Position numbers and translations under genes: made by a program | Shown here: positions 55,931-64,000 of the stretch, piece by piece | How the letters are laid out: each line of letters starts with the position of its first letter | How positions within the stretch are numbered: the stretch's first letter is position 1 | Notes under the pieces: generated by a model | The model's input: only the letters and a program-made list of their open reading frames with translations | What the model was told of the DNA's origin: nothing | The model's database searches: none | NCBI GenBank assembly: GCA_963971535.1 | Contig: OZ020586.1 | Coordinates: 69,299,548-69,363,547, forward strand | Length of the DNA: 64,000 nt | Reading direction: 5' to 3' | DNA from: Notolepis coatsorum | Taxonomy: Eukaryota > Chordata > Actinopteri > Aulopiformes > Paralepididae

Positions 55931-56318
55931 CCTGTACGCTACATCCCTGGACTCCTTCAAATCACTACTAAATTCTCACCTCTTCAAATGTATTAATGAC
56001 TCTGCCCAACTTCCCCCCTTTATCCAACTGTCGCTGATTTACTTGCCCTTAGTTTGTCCCCCTCTTCTGTTAAGTGCCTTGGGTTCCCTGAAAGGCGCTA
56101 TATAAATCTAAGAAATTTTTATTATAATACCACTATACCCCGTTCTATACCACTATGGACTCAAGAGTGTAGCACTCAACCTCGGCATTGCTAGATAAAC
56201 AATACCACTTACCCTTAGCCGCCAGAGGTGTACCCCTCCTGCTGACTTGTTGTACACAATGAGTAAGTTGCTTTGGATAAAAGAGTCAGCTAAATGACTA
56301 AATGTACATATAATATAT
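55931..56318 (+). repeat. LINE 3'-end fragments
   Basis: One tail with GGCGCTATATAAATC (near 56095) and one L2 tail (GTTGCTTTGGATAAAAGAGT, CAGCTAAATGACTAAATGTA near 56262-56308). Confidence 0.75.
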
Positions 56319-56319
56319 T

Positions 56320-56875
56320 AGGGGTGTAACGGTACACAAAAACCATGGTTGGGCACGTACCTCGGTTTTGAAGTCACGGTTCGGTACAGGTTTTCAGTAC
56401 AGTGGGGAAAAGTTTAAGTGTATTTATTTGGCTTTCCATGTTCCACTCAGGGGTGATGCAGTAACTGTTAAGTAGGGCTGTCAATGAATATTCTATATTA
56501 AAATTAATAATCCACTTGTTAAAAAAAAATATATATATATATATTAGATTGTGGCCTGAATGCACTGTATGACGGATAGGAGACACGCGACGTCATTGAA
56601 CTGAATACAACAACAACCGTGACCACCATCCCTCAGGGTAAAACATTATTGAATAGAGAAAGAAGCGTCATGCAGGTCCCTAATGGTAAATACTATTTCC
56701 TGTTTCATGCCAAGGAAAATATATGAATTCATGCTTATCACACCTTGTTTGGAGGCGTGTTGCTGTGTATGAATGTCCGATCTATAATCTATATGCCGCA
56801 AACTATCATTCATTTGATCTTGGAGAGACAGCCCCTTCTCAATCTAGCACCAATTCTCCTCACGCACTGAGAGAG

Positions 56876-56921
<46 letters not shown>

Positions 56922-57176
56922 CGCCACACTATGAGGCTATGCTAAATTACAGGTAATCTCTCAGTGTTGTGCGTGGGCTGAACGAACATCCGTCACTTTG
57001 CGCAAGTTATTTTTTGGGAAGGGGTGAACTTGGAGTTTCTGCATCCAAAAAAAAATTACATGCGCGTTCCATTGGTGGTAACGTACCGTTGCATTCGTTC
57101 GGTACACGGCACGTACTGAACCAAAGGTCCAGTACTGAAATGGTTAAGTACGGATATGTGTACCGTTACACCCCTA
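56320..57176. mobile_element. Non-autonomous hAT with TAGGGGTGTAACGG ends
   Basis: Left end TAGGGGTGTAACGGTACACA and right end TGTGTACCGTTACACCCCTA are exact reverse complements over 18-20 bases. Flanking AT-rich octamers (TAATATAT, TAATATTA) agree at 6 of 8. Length 857 bp, no transposase. It landed in the L2 tail and carries a (GT)n run. Confidence 0.9.
56880..56920. repeat. (GT)n microsatellite
   Basis: Pure GT run of about 41 bases. Confidence 0.97.
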
Positions 57177-57814
57177 TAATATTATACATATTTATCTTTA
57201 AAAAATAATCTGTAAATGTTCCTTGAATATGTTTGCAAAGTTTCTTTTTGTGCAAAATAATTAGAATTATTTATTTTCAAGCACTTCTTCCCTTGTATTG
57301 AACAAGCCGTTTTGGGTGGGTGTAGCACACACAAATAAAAAAAAATTAATCATTTAATTCCCTGCCACCCCATATCCAAGAGTAAAAAACCTAAAAACAA
57401 AAACAATGGGCAGTACAGTACATTAGGTAGGCAGTGTTCCTGTCTCCAAAAAGCACAGCTAATTGATTAATCAAAGTAAATGCATTGCTAATTCATTGTA
57501 ACGTCACAAAGGGCAATATCTATCAATATGTTGTTTAGGTTTGTTAATCTGCAAACTTCAAACCCTGGCCAGACAGTAAGGGGTATGTTATGTCTCCCCA
57601 GCACCTAAATCACTTTTCACATTGCCAAATCCAAAGACACAGCAAAGCCTGTTTTCCATAACATGTCCCCTAAAATAATTATTCCTTCTTTGCGTTTTGT
57701 CGTGTTCATTTTAAATTGTGTATCACAACGTCATTGGAAATTAGGGCAAACGCAATGACCCTATAGAAATTAAATGACAGTCCTATTTAGAGAGAGAGAG
57801 ATCAAAGTACTCAC
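57177..57814. other. No gene seen
   Basis: AT-rich sequence without repeats recognised here; it would be intron or 3' flank of the exons that follow on the minus strand. Confidence 0.45.
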
Positions 57815-57952
57815 AGTGACAGGAGTCTGGATTCTGCGCAGAGACCCAAGTCTTACGCTCCGACATGCCATAATTATGCTCTCACACGTTTTGGGTGCCA
57901 ATTTTGGTTTCTTTGCCATTGCTGAAAACAGCTGGGGGACATTTTGTCCAAA
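57815..57952 (-). CDS. Internal exon of an unidentified gene
   Basis: Minus strand, acceptor CTATCTTGCAG and donor CACT-GTGAGT. The 46 codons read FGQNVPQLFSAMAKKPKL, APKTCESIIMACRSVRLGSL, RRIQTPVT, basic and without stops. It joins the upstream exon (58318-58532) in phase 0. I do not recognise the protein. Good splice sites at both ends and a clean frame suggest a real exon, perhaps of a host gene whose other exons lie outside or were lost to transposons. Alternatively it is part of an old DNA-element gene. Confidence 0.45.
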
Positions 57953-58317
57953 CTGCAAGATAGAAAGGTACATTTGAGGCTTGTTGTCTGCAGTTCTGTA
58001 CACTTTAATATGTTACATTACTAATCTAGATTGGACCTGCAGGCCTTGTTTGCATTGTACACATAAGAGACATCTCTCTCACACACACACACACAATTTC
58101 ATTCACAGATATATTCATAGTTCTATATTCCTCAATATTTGTTAGTAATATGCCTTGTAATAAACATAATTAAACTGAATCATAATAGACCACTCTGGAA
58201 CTCTTTGGAGGGCCAACAAGAATCTTGCAGAGGGAATGATTTGGCCCCCATGCCGTAGTTTGGGCAGCCCTGGCTTAGAGCCTTCTGCACTGCTACCACT
58301 AGCCGTAACAAACATAC

Positions 58318-58532
58318 CTGAACTGCCATGCAGCGTTTCCTGGTTAATGGGATATTTGTGTCGACGTCTTCAGAGAACTCAGAAGTGATATCCTCACACT
58401 CGACTGTGCTGTTCACCGCTACCTCCACTCTGCCCCAAGAGGGCGCTGCTGAGGAGTGGGCCGAGTCTGCAGGTCGAGGGGAAACGCTCCCTGTTCTGGC
58501 GCCATCTGCCTCATCATCGCTGGACAGGACAA
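58318..58532 (-). CDS. Internal exon of the same unidentified gene
   Basis: Minus strand, acceptor GTTTTCTAG and donor TTCAG-GTATGT. It reads VLSSDDEADGARTGSVSPRP, ADSAHSSAAPSWGRVEVAVN, VECEDITSEFSEDVDTNIPL, TRKRCMAVQ. The acidic, Ser-rich composition followed by a basic end (TRKRC) is typical of a disordered nuclear-protein region. The exon is 215 bases and keeps an open frame throughout. No domain can be named. The upstream frame through the acceptor (58533-58701) also lacks stops but shows no exon signal. Confidence 0.45.
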
Positions 58533-58974
58533 CTAGAAAACAGAGCATGTCACTTGTTATTGTCCTTCTAAACGAGTCCTGAATACCTTTTTTTTTTTGG
58601 GCTTCAAAGCTTCTGCATATCTGTTGTGTGTGAGCCAGTGCCACTCCCACCAATAGCCACACAAGCAATGGTTCACAGAGGAGACATGCCTTGAAAACCA
58701 AAATGGCAGAAGTAACTAAATGGTCTTAAGCTTTGAAATGGTCATAGTGCTGAATTATTGTAATGTATGAATAGTGAAATACAGACGGGACACAAGAATA
58801 TACAAACTTGTTCAAATAATTTACAATAAGATATGAGTATATGCTCCGTTGAAGCATTCAGGACAGCCCTACTGATTTTTAACATGAAAGTCGCCGAGTT
58901 CTTGTGACACAGAAAACTGCACGTTTTATGTCCTCAACAACAGAATGGATTCAGGTTCAAATTTGGCTAAATAC

Positions 58975-59436
58975 TAGGGCTGAACGATTAATCGATTTTA
59001 AATCGAAATCGCGATTTGGAATGATGCAATTAGCAAATCGCAAAAAAATAAATTATAGCAATTTTTTCCTTTCTTTTTTATTTATTTAACCAGGAAGTCC
59101 CATTGAGATACAATATCGGTTTGGGAGAGGGAGGTAAGGGGTTTTAGATTGTGTGTTGTGAAGTTTAGACTTCAGAGAGGGAGAGTAAAGTACAGGGAAA
59201 AAAAGTACCGTTGGGTACCGGTATCGATTCCCAGGTAAAAAGAAACATTTTCAGGCTCAGTGTCCCGAAAAGACCCACCACGTAGGCCAGATGCAAGTCG
59301 CATTTTACAATAAACCTCTGTGGGGCTGGTTTAAAAAATATATATATTATAATCGCAAATGTTATCGCAATCGCAATATCTGTCAGAAAAATCGCAATTA
59401 GATTATTTCCCAAAAAATCATGCAGGCGCAGCCCTA
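58975..59436. mobile_element. Non-autonomous hAT with TAGGGCTG ends
   Basis: Starts TAGGGCTGAACGATTAATCG, ends CATGCAGGCGCAGCCCTA, flanked by the exact 8-bp duplication CTAAATAC (58967-58974, 59437-59444). 462 bp, no transposase. The middle (about 59060-59260) contains foreign sequence with GTACCGTTGGGTACCGGTAT, like the right end of the ZBED-type hAT near 42284. Confidence 0.92.
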
Positions 59437-59444
59437 CTAAATAC

Positions 59445-60010
59445 CCCTTTAACTCTCCGTCATTCTCTCTAGCTCAGAGGTCTGATATGCAATATGTGAT
59501 TGGCTAAGAGTTTAACAGGCTCTATTACTTATCTAAAGAAACTAAGTCTATTTGCTGATTCACTCTGAATAACACGGAGTGTCAAAACAATTATGAATGA
59601 CCAACTTGAATCACAGTTTCTCCCTGAATGTTCACAATAAGATGACTCTACCCCTACCTAGAACAAATAGCCTGAAAAACTCTGTCAATCACAGGGCTGT
59701 GAGGTCATGGAACAACCTTCCAAGTAACATTCGTTCCATCAGTGGAAAGGCATATTTTAAGAAGACTCAGAATCCACCTACATTCTTTAGTCTAAATAGA
59801 ATGAACATGATTGTCTTATTCTTCTGTCTTTGAATTTAAAAGAAATTATATGACCAATGAAATATATTTTATCTTTTTGTTATCAGGATTATGGATTGCT
59901 CGAGTATGTGTTTATGTTTGTGTATGTCTGTCTTGGACCCCAGGAAGACTAGCTCGACGTCAAGGCGTTCAGCTAATGGGGATCCTTTTTATAAACAATA
60001 AACAATGTTC
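59445..60010 (+). mobile_element. LINE 3' end
   Basis: Frame 59597-59760 reads KMTLPLPRTNSLKNSVNHRA, VRSWNNLPSNIRSISGKAYF, the C-terminal end of a CR1/L2-group RT protein. The 3' UTR ends GACCCCAGGAAGACTAGCTC, CAGCTAATGGGGATCC and an ATAAACAATAAACA tail. Confidence 0.8.
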
Positions 60011-60671
60011 AACTCTTACAAGTTGATGGTGTTATGAACATTTTAACACAAAATGTATGTTTTTCTGACCTGTAGATCAAGTGCAGAACAAGATTGTTTG
60101 ACATGTCCAGTGATATCAGTGTTAAGGAACTAAGCTAATTTCCGAAAATGTTGGCGTGTTCTTTTAATTTTGCACCAGTGTAAAGGCCCTGCCCACTTAG
60201 GAGACTTTTCCATTTTCACCCCATTAGTGCCGCTTTGAACGTGTTATCTTTCCTCATTGAAGTATCTTTTGGTAACGCTAGCTGTTGTTGTAATTTTGCT
60301 GCCCTTTCTAATCTCACCGGTTTCTGCCCAATGGCTGCCAAAAAAGCTTTCATTTAGATGTAGGCAACCGTTTTTCACCTACCCATATAGCTAGTTCCTG
60401 TTACGTTGTCCCCATCTCAATGGTCCACAGTAAGAGTTCCTCATTGCCACTGCATTGGCCTGTAGTCATAGTTTTCCATACATTGGTCTTGATAGAACAG
60501 TTAATTACGTTTATTCAGTCATTTATGTATTGTACTTTCTTAATTATTATACAGACAGATCACATTAAACTTAACCAGGTCAACATATTCAAACTGACAC
60601 TGTTGGGGAGCTCTTATTATGAACCAGCCAGATCTGGAGAATACCATAATTTATGCAGTTAAAAAATCAGC
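60011..60671. other. No gene seen
   Basis: No zinc-finger exon is present downstream (minus strand) of the pre-finger exon; short open frames lack motifs. Confidence 0.5.
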
Positions 60672-61156
60672 TCATGGGATGAACTTGTTACTGATGCACA
60701 AACCTTGTCCTTTGTTTTTATGAGTCTTCTTTGACTTCATTGTGTTTAAACCTTCCCTAGTCTCCTCCCATTCATCACGGTCATCAGTTCCAGAACAGTC
60801 TGAAGAGAGGATCTGGACATCTCTAGTTGGTTCCGATACTCCATAGTCCTCTCCATCAGGTTCTGTTTTCATCTGTTCAGTTGAGGTGCTGGCTACAGGC
60901 TCAGTCTGGGTTTGGTTAAACCATGAGGAGTGAGGTTTCTCTTCATCATGTTCACTCTTCACAGGGACAGGAGTGAGTGTTAACTGTATGATATCAGCCT
61001 CCTCCAGACCGTGAAGCTGCTCTCCCTCCTGACAGGTCCAGAGTTCCCGTTTCTCTTTAATCTGTAGGGGCTCTGGCTCCTCCTGAACCAGACTGGGCCT
61101 CCTCTCCTGCTGCTCAGGGGGAACCTCCTCTTCACAGACAAGGAGCTGTGGGGGGT
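60672..61156 (-). pseudogene. Orphan pre-zinc-finger exon of a teleost ZNF gene
   Basis: Minus strand, acceptor CCTCCCTTTAG. The frame reads PPQLLVCEEEVPPEQQERRP, SLVQEEPEPLQIKEKRELWT, CQEGEQLHGLEEADIIQLTL, TPVPVKSEHDEEKPHSSW and continues to DDRDEWEETREGLNTMKSKK before a stop. From memory this acidic linker (PEQQ-EPEPxxIKEEQEELW-EGEQLxGLEEAD-PVKSEDDEEKPQ) precedes the C2H2 array in a large fish ZNF family, in the same exon as the fingers. Here the frame ends THKNKGQGLCISNKFIP and no finger follows within 650 bases, so the DNA-binding part has been lost. Confidence 0.7.
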
Positions 61157-61555
61157 CTAAAGGGAGGGAGAAAATTATATAAATAGCTAATCTGAAGATT
61201 TTAGACAGTAGCTAACATTTCTGATGATGGTGGTTAACACATTTGCCTGCATGTTGTCATGTGGATTAATACTTTATTGTCTCATGACCCCCCCGTTACT
61301 GCATCAACTACACTATTATCAAGTATTTCATACCATTTAATGTCCAAAAATCTATCACTTTTAGAGTTGCAGGGAAACATAATGGAGGAATGTTTAGCCC
61401 ATTTATCCCATGTCAGAAGAGACAACGTTGTTGACATATGCGAAAGATATTACAGAAATGTAATACTTTGGCGTCTTATTACTGGATCTTGTAAACAAGT
61501 CACAGTGGAACAGTAATATCATGCTTGTCCAGTGTTTTACCTGCCCTACCGCTGC
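61157..61555. other. Intron-like flank of the ZNF exon
   Basis: No coding motif or repeat recognised. Confidence 0.45.
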
Positions 61556-63805
61556 ACAAGTCAAGTCAAGTCAAGAGTTTTAATTGTCACGGCATACAGG
61601 TATACAATGAAATGCGGGTGGTCTTGCCCGCAACGATGTGCAATACAGTGGTACATATAATAGAATCAAAAGAAGAAACAACATTGTGCAGTAACAGGTA
61701 GCAGGTAACATGGAGTGACATCTCGGTATCTGTACATAGTTATTTACAGCGCATGTGTGACATGCTAGTTAGCTTTGGTAGTGCAATACACTGTTCCTGT
61801 TATTCTAATTTAAAGTGTCCTTTCCTTTGGCCATAAGTGTGCGTGTGTGCGACATGAGTGTGTGCCCGCTCATGTTAAAGTGTTAAGTGGCTGCTCGTGT
61901 GTGAGCGAGCGTGCACAGTGTGCGTGTCGTGTGTGTGTTCATGTGTGCTTGTGTGTGGACAGTTCAATGTTCTGAGCACTCAATGTACATTGTTCATGGC
62001 TCTGATGGCCTGGGGGAAGAAGCTGAGCCTAAGCCGCTCTGTCCTAGTAGCTGGGATTTGCAGGCGTCTGCCTGACCTCAGCAGCTGAAACAGGCTGTTA
62101 TTGGGGTGGTGAGGGTCTTTCATTATCCTGCAGGCTCTGGATTTGCACCTCTTGTTGTATAGAACCTGCAGGGGGGGTAGTGCAATACCCGTGGTACGCT
62201 CGGCTGAGCGCACCACTTTCTGTAGGGCCTTCTTGTCCTGTGCCGTGCTGTTTCCATACCAGGCAGTGATGTTTCCGGTCAGGATGCTCTCTACAGCTCC
62301 TGAGTAGAAGGACTGGAGTATCTTCCCCGATACTCTGAACTTCCTTAACTGTCTCAGGTGGTAGAGACGCTGTTTCGCCTTCTTTACTACTGTGCCTATG
62401 TGTGTTGACCATGTCAGGTCCTCTGAGATGTGGACCCCCAGGTACTTGAAGCTGCTCACCCTGTCCACGGTAGCCCCGTTTATCATCAGTGGTGTGTGTG
62501 TCTCCTGCTGTCCTCTCCTATAATCCACGATCAGTTCCTTGGTTTTGCCAATGTTCAGGAGCAGGCTGTTGTCCTGGCACCAGCGTTCCAGTACCTCAAC
62601 CTCCTCCCGGTAGGCCTTCTCGTCGTTGTCCGAGATCAGCCCCACCACCACCGTGTCATCTGCGAACTTCACTATGGAGTTGGAGCTGAACTTGGCCACA
62701 CAGTCGTGTGTGTAGAGTGAGTACAGCAGGGGGCTCAGAACACAGCCCTGGGGGGACCCGATGCTCAGGGTGATGGTGTTGGAGGTCTGACCCCCCACCC
62801 TGACCGCCTGGGGTCTTTCGCTCAGAAAGTCCAGTACCCAGGCGCTCAGGGCGGAGCTCAGACCTAGCTCGATCAGCTTGTCCACCAGTCTGGTGGGGAC
62901 TATGGTGTTGAACGCTGAGCTGTAGTCAATGAACAACAGTCTCACATAGCCCCCCTTCTGACGGTCAAGGTGCGAGAGGGTGCTGTGCAGTACCTGGGAG
63001 ACCGCGTCGTCGGTGGACCTGTTTGTCCTGTATGCAAATTGCATAGGGTCCATATCACTGGGGAGGGAGGCACAAATGTGGTCCTTGACCAGCCTCTCGA
63101 AACATTTCATGACCACAGAGGTGAGTGCCACCGGTCTGTAGTCATTTGGACATGCTGGGGAGGGTTTCTTCGGCACAGGGATGATGGTAGACCTCTTGAA
63201 GCAGGCAGGGACCACTGACTCCGCCAGTGATTGATTAAATATGGCGGTGAACACAGGGGCCAGCTGGTTGGCACAGGTCTTGAGTATACGTCCTGTTATG
63301 CCATCTGGGCCAGCAGCCTTCCTGGTGTTCACCTGCATAAATGCTCTTCTCACACTGTGTTCCGACAACGAGAGAGCGTCCCCCCCCCCTCGCGGTTGCC
63401 CCCCCCCCTCCACAACAGCCGGCGCGCCAGTGACGTCACTAGCCGGAGAGCCAGCAGCGCCACTGTCTACACCAAACCGAGCGTAGAAGGTGTTGAGCTT
63501 GTCCGCGAGGGAGGCGTCGTCGCTCCCCATTGAGGGGGCGCTGACTTTATAGTCAGTTATTGTCTTCAGTCCCTGCCATAATCCTCTTGTGTCGTTTTGT
63601 GCCATTTGTGTCTCCAGTTTGTCAGCATATGTCCTCTTAGCAAGTTTGACAGCTTTGCGTAGAGTATAGACTGAAGCCTTATACTCTTCCTGACTCTCTA
63701 CCCAGGTTGTAGGCGGTGGTACGAGAGTTCAGAGCTGCTCTAATAGTGCTATCCACCCACGGTTTCTGGTTTGGGAAAATCCGCACCGTTTTCCTGAGGA
63801 CAATA
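61556..63805 (-). mobile_element. Rex/L2-type LINE, 5'-truncated, with long open RT frame
   Basis: Minus strand. The 5' side (IFPNQKPWVDSTIRAALNSR) begins near 63805; after one frame change near 63700 the RT frame runs to 61980. The 3' UTR ends CATTTCATTGTATACCTGTA, AACTCTTGACTTGACTTGAC, an unusual pentanucleotide tail. Endonuclease is missing. Confidence 0.9.
61980..63605 (-). CDS. Non-LTR reverse transcriptase, 541 codons open
   Basis: RNA-directed DNA polymerase that would copy LINE RNA at a nicked target. Blocks in order: AFMQVNTRKAAGPDGITGRI (residues about 90-110), IIPVPKKPSPACPNDYRPVA, DPMQFAYRTNRSTDDAVSQV, LLFIDYSSAFNTIVPTRLVD, GSPQGCVLSPLLYSLYTHDC, VKFADDTVVVGLISDNDEKA (FADD active site, about residue 315), LLNIGKTKELIVDYRRG, FKYLGVHISEDLTW and the C-terminal KALQKVVRSAERTTGIALPP, SGRRLQIPATRTERLRLSFF. 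No stop interrupts it. The ATG used for the frame (MAQNDTRGLWQGL) is internal to the protein; coding similarity continues upstream (KRTYADKLET). The preserved frame suggests recent insertion. Confidence 0.9.
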   Translation of the reverse strand: MAQNDTRGLWQGLKTITDYKVSAPSMGSDDASLADKLNTFYARFGVDSGAAGSPASDVTGAPAVVEGGGQPRGGGDALSLSEHSVRRAFMQVNTRKAAGPDGITGRILKTCANQLAPVFTAIFNQSLAESVVPACFKRSTIIPVPKKPSPACPNDYRPVALTSVVMKCFERLVKDHICASLPSDMDPMQFAYRTNRSTDDAVSQVLHSTLSHLDRQKGGYVRLLFIDYSSAFNTIVPTRLVDKLIELGLSSALSAWVLDFLSERPQAVRVGGQTSNTITLSIGSPQGCVLSPLLYSLYTHDCVAKFSSNSIVKFADDTVVVGLISDNDEKAYREEVEVLERWCQDNSLLLNIGKTKELIVDYRRGQQETHTPLMINGATVDRVSSFKYLGVHISEDLTWSTHIGTVVKKAKQRLYHLRQLRKFRVSGKILQSFYSGAVESILTGNITAWYGNSTAQDKKALQKVVRSAERTTGIALPPLQVLYNKRCKSRACRIMKDPHHPNNSLFQLLRSGRRLQIPATRTERLRLSFFPQAIRAMNNVH

Positions 63806-64000
63806 CCACACAGAAAGTGTGCCAATGGTTACAGGCAGCCATCTTAGAAGAAAAAGAACACAAACATTTTGTGCAAGGCCTCTATTGTGTGATTGTTACA
63901 TTATTGAACAGATAGGGGCTCCATATCATTCTGTAGGAAAGGAGTGTCAAGACAGGTGTTTGATCATCTTTTTCCATCTCTGAGATTTACTCATTCCAGT
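63806..64000. other. Unassigned window end
   Basis: No gene or repeat recognised. Confidence 0.4.

Overview
The window reads as gene-poor, repeat-saturated DNA of a ray-finned (teleost) fish. The evidence is the mix of families: spliced ZBED-type and other hAT transposons, piggyBac-like elements with TTAA targets, L2/Rex-type LINEs with typical fish 3' tails, a tRNA-derived SINE, a BEL/Pao LTR fossil, a fish-type pre-zinc-finger ZNF exon, and exons resembling the fish-expanded HMG-domain-3-like family with a SENP (C48) protease end. No database search was possible; family names rest on recognised motifs.

1-12.6 kb: almost all tandem or dispersed repeat. A composite repeat with a conserved hairpin (480-1599) precedes about 2 kb without genes. 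Then come a 41/38-bp minisatellite (4.0-5.1 kb), a 3.7-kb satellite of a 9-bp unit (5.1-8.8 kb), a 132-bp satellite with a 5-unit higher-order period (8.8-10.7 kb) and a 48-bp minisatellite inside a DNA-element-like body (11.6-12.6 kb).

13-26 kb: a piggyBac-type MITE, then a run of minus-strand exons. From 5' to 3' these are zinc-finger exon 1 (26.2 kb), a second zinc-finger exon with an in-frame 18-bp repeat (23.2-22.4 kb), an exon around 20.7-20.0 kb, a short Cys exon (19.5 kb) and three SENP exons (18.66, 18.46, 16.68 kb). Two more exons (16.4 and 15.97 kb) may belong to a PWWP3A/MUM1-like gene. The series is broken by frameshifts and by a SINE, an L2-like LINE, hAT elements and an unusual fold-back element with tRNA-like arms.

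26-43 kb: the 5' part of that gene occurs again (28.1-43.0 kb). A hAT with the same 8-bp target duplication sits in the same intron of both copies. In the second copy this hAT carries a stack of nested insertions: a piggyBac-like element, which holds another hAT and a young-looking BEL/Pao fossil. Copy 1 keeps the empty TTAA site, so the order of events can be read directly.

43-64 kb: another hAT with a clear 8-bp target duplication carries an L2 LINE and a 159-bp near-perfect hairpin. A second fold-back element with tRNA-like arms, two more piggyBac-like elements, a second copy of the composite hairpin repeat (49.0-52.2 kb), a decayed ZNF862-like hAT, two small hAT MITEs, two unidentified minus-strand exons (57.8-58.5 kb), an orphan pre-zinc-finger exon (60.7-61.2 kb) and a LINE with a 541-codon open RT frame (61.6-63.8 kb) follow. 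No complete host gene was found.
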